Below, in pieces: positions 46,501 to 56,100 of a stretch of DNA of 64,000 nucleotides. The stretch covers positions 1 through 64,000 of the forward strand of contig JAIEPX010000003.1 of NCBI GenBank assembly GCA_019748175.1, in the 5' to 3' direction. A program made the position numbers and the translations under genes. Source of the stretch: Gammaproteobacteria bacterium. Lineage in GTDB: Bacteria; Pseudomonadota; Gammaproteobacteria; JAIEPX01. The first letter of the stretch is position 1; each line of letters begins with the position of its first letter. Below the pieces are notes generated by a model. The model was given only the letters and a program-made list of their open reading frames with translations, searched no databases and was not told the DNA's origin.

Positions 46501-48889
46501 TTTAGATGGACAATTTCCTGAAGATCCTGGCGTTCACAAAACAAAAACCGATTTTGGGAAGGGACAACAAGCAACTGCTCCATTTGCGGAGCATAAGACG
46601 AAAGTTTCTGAATATAAGAAGTACATAGCTAAATGCAGAGCTAGCATTGTTGACTTTCATAACATACTATCAGCACCTAAAAAGAAAAAAAATGCTCTTG
46701 ATTCCCCTAATGTTACACTCATAGAATGCGAATTATTTCACAGCGAAGTATTTTCTCGTAGTATAGGGGAGAAGAATGTTGCTGTGTCACCTCTTCCTGA
46801 TTATCTTAAATCAAATAAGACTTATGGATTGCAGTGTACGATTTGCATATGTGCAATTCTAAAGACCAATGATGAAAGCTCAATAGCAAGTTCAATCAAT
46901 GCTTTGGAAACCCATCTCAATGCTGGAGTGAGCCCTTATTTTGCCAACGAGCATGGGGTTACCTTAGTGCATTTAGCCGCATCTACAACAGATAAAATTG
47001 TAGGCATGTTATTGCAAAGAAATCCTAAGTTTGATACGGGTATACTGAATGATCAAAATAAATCTCCTTTAGATATTGCTGAAGCTAATGGTAACCAAAA
47101 AGTAGTAGAAAAGCTAAAAGACCCTAAGAGCTCAGGGATTCCGACTGAGTCTGCTGCAAAACAACCAGCACCTAAAAAAGCCAAACCTAACCCACCTATT
47201 GCAGCAGAATCCACTAACGCAAAACTAGCTGAAGACGGGGGATCATCTTTGCCTTCACTATCAACCATTGGCGCTCCTTCGCCCGCAAAAAAGGCTAAAG
47301 TTGACGATGATCCCGCAGCAGATGGCCAATTAACAATGAAGCTGGATGATTGGCAGATTATTCAAGCAATTTCTTCTGAAAATATTATGGGCTTGAATTT
47401 CTGTATTAATCAAAATGCAGCTTTAATGACGGCGCTAATACATGGTCAAACCTTATTACAATCGGCAGTAGCTTTCAAAAAACCGAGGGTTGTTGAGTTA
47501 TTATTAGAAAAGGGCGCCATTGTTAATGCACTCAATCAAGAGGGTCGACCCGCTTTATTTTGCTTACTTGATGAATGCCTAAAATCTCGAGAGTGCAGTT
47601 TAGGCTGTCTCCTGATAGCTAAATTATTACTCGAAAATGCTGCTGCTATTATGGATCAAGGTGATCACGCATTACACCTAGCGGTACGTGCGGGAATTGT
47701 TCGACTTGTTAAATTGCTATTGAGGTTTAAAGGTGATGTTAATGCCAAAAATGAATCTAATAACCACACCGCCTTGACGTGGGCCGTTCTCTCAAGAAAT
47801 CTTGAAATATTGCAAATCCTTTTGCTCAGTCCTGACTTGGACAAGGGAACCGTTGAACTTGCTCTACAATGTGCTGAAGCGTGGAAATCATCTTCTGTTC
47901 TGATTGAATTGTTGAAGAGAAGATTAACTTCTCCTTTTCTCGACAGAAAGCAAAATACACACTGGCTTAAAGATATGAAAATATGTTTCGGGGCTTCTTC
48001 GGCCCACAATACACTCTTCATTGAAAGTCATGAGCAGCAAATGCGCCTTATGCTCCAGAACAAATTTTCATCAAGCATCCTAAGAAGCAGAAAAAAAATT
48101 AAATTAGATGAAGAGAACCTAGAGAAAGAAGAAGAGGGTAATCCAGTCACTGTTAGCTTTACTTTTATCGTGTCAACCCGAAAGCATTTATCTCAATCTC
48201 ACAATGTGCGCGATTGCATCACCATTACGCTTGATCCGGATGTAAGTCTTAGCGCTGAACACCACATTACTAAAGGGGATGCGGAACAAACTTTCAATAC
48301 AGATGAAATACGACAATCAGTGCAGGCAAGGACAAAAAGAGGTGAAGAATTATCTAAAAAAGATATCAGCGAAAGAAAACATAAGCCATCTGAAGAAATT
48401 GTAGACGAAACAAGATTGGAAAAAAGATCTTTCGAAGCCCTGTTTCATCATGGAGAGCAATCACTAGCCGCCGCATTAGAACAAAAACAAGTATTAGATT
48501 ATCTGATTAGACAACTAATTGCTCACCCTCAATTCACGACTGGATGCAAACTCTACGGTGTCGTCCTTGATATTCATTCGCCGCGCTATGTTTGCTCGAA
48601 CTGTGAGATTGGAATTCTTAGTATACAACATCCAGCCTCTTCTCCATTCCTCAACAACTTGGCTGAAGGATTAAAGCAGCTAGGTTGTATTTTACCCCTG
48701 CTATCACCTTTACGAATGGTAACACGAATAGGCTCCTATCAAGCATTTGAACGCGACACCATTACGCCCGAAGAACAATTAAATATCTGTTTAGATTTAA
48801 GATTGCTGGGTAATAAAATCATACTGCAACAAGATCTGGTAGTATCAGCAAATCCTACAATGCAGTTCAATTCTCGTGTCAATGAATAA
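43532..48889 (+). CDS. Giant LRR/ankyrin repeat protein with nuclear-localisation-like motifs (putative effector)
   Basis: A 1785-residue protein with AAAGGAG seven bases before its ATG. After a unique N terminus, residues about 290-1000 hold RNI-type leucine-rich repeats (NLTSLNFSHIKLG, VRDLSLAGNNLDD, IRYLDVTKNRLGD). Three diverged modules of about 170-180 residues begin with RN-L motifs near residues 477, 655 and 825. Ankyrin repeats follow at about 1120-1200 and 1270-1450, separated by a Pro/Ser/Ala linker. The linker holds PKKAKP (1214-1219) and PAKKAKVD (1251-1258); RKKIKLDEE lies at 1520-1528. These resemble monopartite nuclear localisation signals. The last 250 residues are unrecognised. 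No signal peptide is present. Effector status is inferred. Confidence 0.88.
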   Translation: MKGKLSVKKSNGASLDQTALLSLPLEELQKRKQYQAGQHEIDEFIFVDIKEDQQHSVINILTAYCENHPLKTIQFKNCELSENLESQLVDIILSGEYKIKSIISSDNNQNSKLIKALLTKLTIGNTINVTISIGGLSLSISKVNASDYSSESRIKCTLEFKDFSSWITHKEELELLIEHHKSFNVVSCWFASLSSTQENEFFNWLTLIFTNTTIDVSVQNKKVIEEKLKKLNERNTYCRINKENNYFSFSQKVGYGEKSPPFYLLDESDIRYLSKVFSRNAETTSVSFSYCDTDFKNWANILKTVNQLKNLTSLNFSHIKLGVDRARAFAEELRKCTKLTQFSLSHIDLPPGGILTIIQPMCAIESLSEVEFGNMTFTIGDIEAVSKLPKLKVLKLPRSTLSDDILNEFEHFFDHPCIEKIDLNNTLFKAENLFQRISASSSFPTSRFIFYVDYNSSSLSYQERSGREDIQQLLNAINKRNHLMRKLKISEEVIPILNFNSLQFSDICIPIVCDYVQAHPEVEQLLLQRNILTVNGFTKLTKGLLTETKLSRIDLSHSKEKPNYDDLEKLLISLEDLSDLFLIGTQVDCEKLFERLMQSDAFPSAKVTLIEAPAQQPQTQPWGEHYPDYSRQEETKQAKKETELRAFQYKFDCLRMRNQLMLRIIQEGQSDEDPPLAPLKELNFDGLYLNDICLPILCNYIEHRSDLKRLSATNNFLTPVGVRSLCDTLARATHVVSVNFSGTRDSKEWLDYLVDGCIKFPHITHLVLYDTNPTKDQIIRCISQSKVEKLEVSSVHGLFEWFRDSTDLFTTEIITRNYEKDPEFVRVRNRNIKLRQLLELKMLSETKLDLSEAAITPQLVPVICEALNRNPPVRDLSLAGNNLDDKSMALFLNEIAKHSNIRYLDVTKNRLGDDSAGELAKYLKSSTILHCLIMRSVDITNSGVIQLADALKENSSLLALDVSHNIAAQSSLKQFAIALRHNGTLSKFVCLDGQFPEDPGVHKTKTDFGKGQQATAPFAEHKTKVSEYKKYIAKCRASIVDFHNILSAPKKKKNALDSPNVTLIECELFHSEVFSRSIGEKNVAVSPLPDYLKSNKTYGLQCTICICAILKTNDESSIASSINALETHLNAGVSPYFANEHGVTLVHLAASTTDKIVGMLLQRNPKFDTGILNDQNKSPLDIAEANGNQKVVEKLKDPKSSGIPTESAAKQPAPKKAKPNPPIAAESTNAKLAEDGGSSLPSLSTIGAPSPAKKAKVDDDPAADGQLTMKLDDWQIIQAISSENIMGLNFCINQNAALMTALIHGQTLLQSAVAFKKPRVVELLLEKGAIVNALNQEGRPALFCLLDECLKSRECSLGCLLIAKLLLENAAAIMDQGDHALHLAVRAGIVRLVKLLLRFKGDVNAKNESNNHTALTWAVLSRNLEILQILLLSPDLDKGTVELALQCAEAWKSSSVLIELLKRRLTSPFLDRKQNTHWLKDMKICFGASSAHNTLFIESHEQQMRLMLQNKFSSSILRSRKKIKLDEENLEKEEEGNPVTVSFTFIVSTRKHLSQSHNVRDCITITLDPDVSLSAEHHITKGDAEQTFNTDEIRQSVQARTKRGEELSKKDISERKHKPSEEIVDETRLEKRSFEALFHHGEQSLAAALEQKQVLDYLIRQLIAHPQFTTGCKLYGVVLDIHSPRYVCSNCEIGILSIQHPASSPFLNNLAEGLKQLGCILPLLSPLRMVTRIGSYQAFERDTITPEEQLNICLDLRLLGNKIILQQDLVVSANPTMQFNSRVNE

Positions 48890-48954
48890 GCAGATTTTCA
48901 ACTAATGAACTATACTTGCACTATGGAAGGAACATTGACCAGGAGGATGTACTA

Positions 48955-49218
48955 ATGAAGTCTCTATTAATAGCAAGTTTCTCAGGACTGTTGGCACTTG
49001 CGCTCACAGGCTGTGGCGGCGGCTCTTATTCAAGCAGTACGAGCTATAATGGCTACAATGGCTATGGCGAAGTAACACAGGGAATCTTTTACAACCCCAA
49101 TTATGACCAATATACCAGAGCTGAAACATACCCAAGCATTTCAGGCGGAAGCTATTATACTTATGGCGGGCGTTATCTAGGGGGCGGCTACGGATACGGC
49201 GCTCCGTTTAATCATTAG
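48955..49218 (+). CDS. Small Gly/Tyr/Ser-rich lipoprotein
   Basis: An 87-residue protein with a lipoprotein signal peptide: a hydrophobic core (LLIASFSGLLALAL) and the lipobox LTGC, with lipidated Cys at residue 20. The mature part is short and rich in Gly, Tyr and Ser, with repeats such as YNGYNGYGE and a GGGYGYGAPFNH end. The ATG at 48955 has AGGAGG eight bases upstream; the frame is open from 48916 but that start lacks a site. Residues +2 and +3 are Gly, so outer-membrane sorting is likely. Function unknown. Confidence 0.8.
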   Translation: MKSLLIASFSGLLALALTGCGGGSYSSSTSYNGYNGYGEVTQGIFYNPNYDQYTRAETYPSISGGSYYTYGGRYLGGGYGYGAPFNH

Positions 49219-49312
49219 GCTGGATTAAGACTGCCAGGGCTTATTAGGACTTGATCTTACCTTAACCTCTGGTCATGATAGTTTGAGTATAATATCGATC
49301 AGGAGTCAAATC

Positions 49313-50236
49313 ATGGGTTTATTAGTCGAAGGCAAATGGCAGGCCAACGAGCCACAGTCTTCAAACGGCCATTTTAAACGTAAAACCAGCTCATTTAGAC
49401 AATGGATCAGCGCTGATGGATCTACAGATTTCAAAGCTGAACCCTACCGCTATCATCTCTATATTTCTCTCGCTTGTCCCTGGGCATGCCGAACGCTGAT
49501 TTTTCGTAAACTCAAAAAACTTGAAGATATTATTTCACTATCCATTGTAGATCCCGTGGTTCGTGATCAAGGCTGGGCATTTTCTGAAAATTCCGATTGC
49601 ATTCCTGATGTTGTCAATAACAAAAATTATTTACATGAAGTATATACCCTGGCTGATCCAGAATACACAGGGCGGGTTACTGTTCCTGTATTATGGGATA
49701 AAAAAACGTACACAATCGTCAATAATGAATCTTCTGATATTATTCGCATGCTCAATAGTGAATTCAACGATTTCTCTGAAAAAACACCCGATTATTATCC
49801 AGAAAAATTGCGCAAAGAAATTGATAAAATGAATGATTTTATTTACGAAAACATTAACAATGGCGTTTATAAATGTGGTTTTGCTACAACTCAAAGCGCT
49901 TATGACGATGCCTACGATTCTTTATTTTCGGCAATCGAATTTCTTGAGGGTCACTTCGAAAAAAATAACTTTCTTTTCGGCGATCAAATTACTGAAGCTG
50001 ATTGGCGTTTATTTACAACATTAATTCGTTTTGATGCTGTATATTTTGTTCTTTACAAATGCAACAAAAATCGACTACTCGATTATGAAAATTTACATAA
50101 TTATATTTTACGTTTATTCGAAGTTCCTGGCATCTCAGACACGGTAAATTTCGATCATATTAAACGTCACTATTATATCAGTCAGGTTAATTTAAATCCG
50201 ACTCAAATTGTACCTAAAGGACCGGAGGTCATCTAA
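49313..50236 (+). CDS. Glutathionyl-hydroquinone reductase (Xi-class GST, YqjG-like)
   Basis: A 307-residue protein that reduces glutathionyl-hydroquinones to hydroquinones with glutathione. The N-terminal thioredoxin-like domain has the catalytic ACPWACR motif and the preceding YHLYISLACPW segment of the Xi class. RVTVPVLWD, with the cis-Pro, comes next, followed by NNESSDIIRMLN. The C-terminal helical domain has the family's ITEADWRLFTTLIRFDAVY. The ATG at 49313 has AGGAG seven bases upstream, so the earlier frame to 49283 is not used. The gene is alone on its strand before glmS. Confidence 0.93.
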   Translation: MGLLVEGKWQANEPQSSNGHFKRKTSSFRQWISADGSTDFKAEPYRYHLYISLACPWACRTLIFRKLKKLEDIISLSIVDPVVRDQGWAFSENSDCIPDVVNNKNYLHEVYTLADPEYTGRVTVPVLWDKKTYTIVNNESSDIIRMLNSEFNDFSEKTPDYYPEKLRKEIDKMNDFIYENINNGVYKCGFATTQSAYDDAYDSLFSAIEFLEGHFEKNNFLFGDQITEADWRLFTTLIRFDAVYFVLYKCNKNRLLDYENLHNYILRLFEVPGISDTVNFDHIKRHYYISQVNLNPTQIVPKGPEVI

Positions 50237-50307
50237 GATCTGTAACACTGGTATTTTCAGGTGAATGCAGTATAGTTTCCAAATGAAGAATGTAAGGGGA
50301 TCTTAAT

Positions 50308-52140
50308 ATGTGTGGAATTGTAGGCGCCATCGCTCAACGTGACGTCGCCCCTATTTTATTAGATAGCTTAAAACGACTAGAATATCGCGGTTATGACTCC
50401 GCAGGAATGGCCGTTCTACATCCAGAAAATCTAACAATCCAACGAATTCGGGCATTGGGCAAAGTGAGTCAACTCGCCGAAGCCATGACAACTCAATCTT
50501 CAAGCGGTTTTATTGGAATTGCACATACCCGATGGGCCACTCACGGAAAACCTTCCGAAGTGAACGCACATCCGCATTTATCTACAGATGACATCGCGCT
50601 CGTTCATAATGGCATCATTGAAAATTATGCCAACTTACGCGAACAATTGATTGCCTTAGGATATGGATTTGCATCTGAAACAGACACAGAAGTTGCTGCC
50701 CATACAATTCATAAACATCTCGCGAAAAATGATTTATTACATGCGGTGTATCAAGCGACCAAAGAACTGCAAGGAGCATATGCATTAGGCATTATTAGTC
50801 CAAAATTTCCTAATCAATTAATTGCAGTTCGTCGCGGGAGCCCTCTAGTCATTGGATTAGGTTCAAATGAATTCTTTATAGCATCTGACACGATGGCTTT
50901 GCTACCTGTTGCACAAAGATTTATTTTTCTCGAAGAAGGTGATATTGCAAGCATCAGTCGCAATGGCGTTGAAATTTATGACAAAGATTTACATCTAGTA
51001 GAACGGCCCATCCACATGATCGATATAAAACAAGATACCGCCGAACGCGGTGAATATCGTCACTATATGGAAAAAGAAATTTTTGAACAACCTCAAGTCA
51101 TTAGCGATACATTAGAAGGCCGAATTGCGAACGAAAGACTTCTAGAACAATCTTTTGGTGTCAATGCCAGTGAATTATTCGACAAAATAAAACGCGTTCA
51201 TATCGTCGCTTGCGGCACAAGTTATCATGCTGGTTTAGTGGGGCAATTCTGGATAGAGTCTCTTTCAAAAATCCCTTGCACCGTGAGTGTTGCAAGTGAA
51301 TATCGATATCGGCATACCGTTGTTGAACCCGACACATTATTCGTAACTTTATCTCAATCAGGGGAGACAGCAGACACTCTTGCAGCGCTAAGAAAAGCAA
51401 AATCTCTAAACTATCTCGCAACACTCGGCATATGTAATGTTGCAGAAAGTTCTTTAGTTCGTGAATCAGAACTGGTTTTTATGACTCGCGCGGGCATTGA
51501 AATAGGCGTAGCTTCCACAAAAGCATTTACAACTCAACTCACCAGTTTAATATTATTATCGGTTGCTTTAGCTCGTCGACACGGGCTTACTAACACTGAA
51601 GAAAATAAAATAATTCATGCATTAGAACAGCTTCCAAAAACACTCGAACAAGCTCTTGAATCAGCGCCTGAAATTAAAAAATTAGCAAGTCGATTTGCGG
51701 ACAAAGAACACGCCCTATTTTTAGGCCGTGGAGCTCAATATCCAATTGCTATGGAAGGCGCACTAAAATTAAAAGAAATTTCCTATATTCACGCCGAAGC
51801 CTACCCAGCTGGTGAATTAAAGCATGGGCCTCTTGCTTTAGTGGATAAAAATATGCCGATAGTTGCTGTCGCACCCAAAGATGAATTGCTTGAAAAATTA
51901 CAATCCAATTTAAGTGAAGTTCAAGCACGCGGCGGAGAACTCATCATTTTTGCTGAGAAAAACACACATCTTTCTAACTCAAAAGATTCAACCGTAATTT
52001 ATTTACCGGAAGTGCATAGCATTCTGGCCCCAATTTTGTATACAATTCCCCTTCAACTTTTGGCTTATCATGTTGCCGTGATAAAAGGTACCGATGTCGA
52101 TCAACCGCGCAATCTTGCAAAATCTGTAACCGTGGAATAA
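50308..52140 (+). CDS. glmS: Glutamine-fructose-6-phosphate aminotransferase
   Basis: A 610-residue enzyme that makes glucosamine 6-phosphate, the first step towards UDP-GlcNAc for peptidoglycan and lipopolysaccharide. It begins MCGIVGAI with the N-terminal nucleophile Cys after Met removal, and HTRWATHGKP is in the glutaminase domain. The two SIS isomerase domains carry ACGTSYHAG, LSQSGETADTL and GRGAQYPIAMEGALKLKE. The C terminus is DQPRNLAKSVTVE, as in E. coli. AAGGGG precedes the ATG. The asparaginase gene follows after nine bases, so they form an operon. I see no glmS ribozyme upstream, as expected for a gammaproteobacterium. Confidence 0.97.
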   Translation: MCGIVGAIAQRDVAPILLDSLKRLEYRGYDSAGMAVLHPENLTIQRIRALGKVSQLAEAMTTQSSSGFIGIAHTRWATHGKPSEVNAHPHLSTDDIALVHNGIIENYANLREQLIALGYGFASETDTEVAAHTIHKHLAKNDLLHAVYQATKELQGAYALGIISPKFPNQLIAVRRGSPLVIGLGSNEFFIASDTMALLPVAQRFIFLEEGDIASISRNGVEIYDKDLHLVERPIHMIDIKQDTAERGEYRHYMEKEIFEQPQVISDTLEGRIANERLLEQSFGVNASELFDKIKRVHIVACGTSYHAGLVGQFWIESLSKIPCTVSVASEYRYRHTVVEPDTLFVTLSQSGETADTLAALRKAKSLNYLATLGICNVAESSLVRESELVFMTRAGIEIGVASTKAFTTQLTSLILLSVALARRHGLTNTEENKIIHALEQLPKTLEQALESAPEIKKLASRFADKEHALFLGRGAQYPIAMEGALKLKEISYIHAEAYPAGELKHGPLALVDKNMPIVAVAPKDELLEKLQSNLSEVQARGGELIIFAEKNTHLSNSKDSTVIYLPEVHSILAPILYTIPLQLLAYHVAVIKGTDVDQPRNLAKSVTVE

Positions 52141-52149
52141 TAGATAACG

Positions 52150-53112
52150 ATGAAACCAAACATCAAAATTTTAGTTTTGGGCGGCACCATCACGATGACC
52201 ATCTCAGGAAAAGATGGCGCATCACCTACGTTAACCGGACTTGATCTCGCCAATTCACTTCCACAATTAAATGAAATTGCAAACATCGATGTAGAAACGC
52301 TCATGTTAAAACCCAGTGCGAGCTTGACGTGGGATGACATCAGACTGTGCTATGACAAAATTACATCAGCCATTCAAAATGGAGCAAACGGCATAGTCGT
52401 TTTACAAGGAACTGATACGCTCGAAGAAATTTCATTTATTTTTGATTTGATATTCGATATTCCGCAACCCATCGTTGTTTCTGGTGCCATGAGAGCAACC
52501 AATACACCCGGTTTTGATGGCCCGGCAAATTTACTCGCGGCTGTTAGCTTAGCAGCTCACCCTTCCGCACAAGGATTAGGTGCGATGGTCGTGATGAATG
52601 ATGTGATTCACGCAGCTCGATATGTCATTAAAGAGCATACTGCATTCACCAATGCATTTAATTCACGGCTTGCTGGTCCAATGGGAATGATTCACGAAGG
52701 TGAACCGTATTTACTTTACAGACCGATCAGCAAACTTCCGAAATTTTCACTACCCTCAACACCACCACCCGACGTAGGATTATTTTCTTTTGCTTTTTCT
52801 CAACGCTGGCCTTTTCAAGCGATGGGAGAATACGACGCCATAGTACTCGAACTTGCTGGCAGTGGTCACGTCTCAGAACATGATGTCACTGACATGAAAG
52901 AACTCGCGAAAAAATTACCCATTGTTTTTACTTCACGTGCGTCACATGGATTTATCATGCACAGCACTTACAATTATCCAGGATCTGAACAAGAGCTCAT
53001 TTCTGCAGGATTTATCCCTGCAGGCCAATATGACGCCCTCAAAGCGCGGCTTATCACGATTCTAGCTCTATGGAATAAACAAAAAATTGACGCGGCATTA
53101 TTTAATAATTAA
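52150..53112 (+). CDS. L-asparaginase family amidohydrolase
   Basis: A 320-residue enzyme hydrolysing asparagine to aspartate and ammonia. The first active-site Thr is T13 in LGGTITMT and the second lies in VLQGTDTLEEIS. ATNTPGFDGPANLLAA is the usual third conserved block. There is no signal peptide, so it is cytoplasmic, which fits either the type I or a short type II-like form. The start is nine bases after glmS, suggesting co-transcription. This gene order has no obvious biochemical logic beyond nitrogen handling. Confidence 0.9.
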   Translation: MKPNIKILVLGGTITMTISGKDGASPTLTGLDLANSLPQLNEIANIDVETLMLKPSASLTWDDIRLCYDKITSAIQNGANGIVVLQGTDTLEEISFIFDLIFDIPQPIVVSGAMRATNTPGFDGPANLLAAVSLAAHPSAQGLGAMVVMNDVIHAARYVIKEHTAFTNAFNSRLAGPMGMIHEGEPYLLYRPISKLPKFSLPSTPPPDVGLFSFAFSQRWPFQAMGEYDAIVLELAGSGHVSEHDVTDMKELAKKLPIVFTSRASHGFIMHSTYNYPGSEQELISAGFIPAGQYDALKARLITILALWNKQKIDAALFNN

Positions 53113-53197
53113 CACATCAACACATAATTTTACATTCTGCTGATAAAATGTCGGATTAGGCTTTAGTTTATATTGATTATCCTCTGAATGCTGATTA

Positions 53198-56100
53198 TTA
53201 CCTAAATGATGGCGCTGATCCGGGATCATCATCTGAAAGATTGGCTAATACCTCATCTGCAATTTCATCTAACTCGGCATCGCTATTTGGCAAATTAAGC
53301 AAAGCCTGATTCTGAATAAAATCGTTATCTGTGAGAAGTGTATTCGCATCATCTAGAGTAGTTTGGCATAATTTTATTATCTCTGGTTTTACATTAGAAG
53401 TAATCTTGCAAAGACGTAAGGCTTCCATGGTATCTGCTTTTGCTCCTAATGGATCGTCGCACTGGAGTTTTGCCTGCCCAAGACACATTAAGCATTCTAT
53501 TTTTAAACGATTATTTTCTCCTGGGCAACCTTTAATGATCAATATCGTTTTTTCAAAGAGTTCCAAAGCAAGCGTGATATCATCAGATCGCGCATAAACA
53601 TTACCTAATTTTAATAGGCATTTACAATAATTCAGCACCTCAGCACCCTGTAAAATTGGACACGCTTCGAATTCTCTACGCGCCTCTTCAAGATTCTCTT
53701 TTACCTCTGACAGTGGATCCGAAAGTAAATTGACTGTAGCCAAATTCATCAAACAGGTGGCAATATCTGAGTGGAGCTTCATTTTCGAATTTCTGAAAAA
53801 TGTTAACGCATTTTGGTATTCAACTATGGCTCCTTGAATATTACCTCCAGCTTGTATTGCATTCCCTAAATTTACCAAGCATCTGCCAATATCAGGATCT
53901 AGTGATTCGTACATTTTCAGCCTGGCATAGGCATTTCGCGATACCGTTTCTGCGAGTGAAAATTCCCCACACTCCATAAGTAATCCGCCAAAATTAAATA
54001 ATATTTTTCCTATAATTGGATTATTTTGATTTTTCGATTTTTCAATGGCATTAACTGTTTCTAACAATAAACTACGAATATTCTGCGTTTCGCGGAGATA
54101 CAACTTGGCATTAGTTAAGCCTATTAGACCTAAAAAGAGACTTTCATTTACAATTACTTGAGAGCCCTTTAGGATTGATACCGCGTTAGTAAACCATTTT
54201 TTTGCTTCTGTAATTTTTTCACAGCCCAATAATCCCCAACCTAGATATACCATACATAGGCCTTTTTCTTCATAACTTGCTTCTGGGGCTGCGTCTAATA
54301 TATCGAATGCGTCTTTTAATATTTTCACTGCCGCTGGTTTACTGCCAGATTTTAAAAATGTTATACCTAGAAAAGTTAAACACTTTCCTTGATCAACACC
54401 TTGAGTGTTGCCTTCGCTTGCAAGAACAGCAGATGCTTCTTCAAATAATCTTTTTGCTTTTATCACGTCCCCACAATTGTAAGTGGCTACCCCCAAGTTC
54501 AAGCACATACCCCCGGCAGTGCTATATTTAGATCGCATGACTTCACGAACAACCGGTTCTGCTTGTGCAAGAAGAGATCTTGCTGTAGGAATATCATTAC
54601 ACCGAAGATTTACCATGACCATCAATGTTAAGCACTTCCCCAGTAAAGTTGGTGCAGCATCTTGATGAATTTGGATAATTGGCAAAGCATCCACTAATAT
54701 AGTTCTTGCTCTACCTGGATCAGTTTGCAGCAACGTTGAACTTAGATTCATAGAGCAAATAGCATATTTCAAAGATTTCGGCCCTAGGTTCTTTTCGAAT
54801 ATTTTTAATGCATCTGAAATCATCTTCTCTGCCATAGGCCTTTGGTTGCTTGCTAATTTAGTTAACCCACAATTCATTAACACATTGCCCAAATGAGTAT
54901 GCTCGTTCAATCTAGCTTTTATGACAGGTATTACTTCTTCAAATATTTCGTTGGCAATTTTTAAATTACGAGTTTGAAACATTGCCCAGCCTAAGTTTGC
55001 TTTGCATAGAGCAACCTTAATGTTTTCAGGTCCGAGTTTAGCGGTTAGAATATCGAGCGCCTCATTGAGACATCTTACCCCTTCATCAGGCGCACCCATT
55101 TCTGCCAATATCCATCCATACCCCATCAAACAGAATCCCATTCTTGGATGTCGTGGAACTAATCGCTGAAAAAGCGGCAATGCGCGTTCAAATAATCGTA
55201 TTGCCTCACTAAATTGACAGTTTTGCAAGGCGATCGTACCCATATTCATTATGCATGCGCCATAAAGAACGTGATTAGAGCTCAGAGTAGTGAGGAATAT
55301 TTTTTCTACACGTTCTAAGTATTCATATGCTAGAGATAAATTTCCACTTTCGATGTATGTACTAGCTAAGCCCAATAAACATTTACCAAAATCCAGATGA
55401 TTTTCACCTACGCAATTTTTGATAATTGGTAGTGCTTTTTCAAATAGTGATTGCGCAGATAGAGCTTCGCCACAATCCAGTTTCGAATTACCGAGATCGA
55501 TTAAACATCTTCCCATGTCAGAATTCGGCTCCTCAAATTCTGACTCCAAAATTTCAAAAGCTTCGATTGATTTTGTTGAAGCGAGCATAGGGTTCCCACA
55601 TTCTAAATGGGCATTTCCTAAACTCAGCAAAGATTTCGCGTATAAAATAGGATCATTCTGTTTAACAATCTTAGTAATCCGCGTGGCATTATTGAGCCAA
55701 AATATCGCCTCTTCGATATCACCATTCTCTAAGCATACATTCCCCAATGTCATCATACAGCCACCAACTTCAGGATGGTCTTCTCGAAGAATTTTTCTAA
55801 GAATTTCATAGGCTTCTAAAAGAAGATTTTTCGCGTTTTGCAGATCACCACTGACTAACAATGCGCCACCTAAATGTATTTTAGACATGCCGATTAGAAA
55901 TTTATCTTCAGACCGCATAACTTCATAACAACGTAACTCATTCATATAATGCAATTTCGACAGAGAATCCTCACCTAAAATTTGACTGGCAAGACCACCA
56001 ATATGATACATATAACCCTGAGCTATTAGTGTTTCGTCTGTCTTAGCTACTAAATTAAACTGATTAGCGAGACATAAGGCATGAGATTTTACCGCAACAC

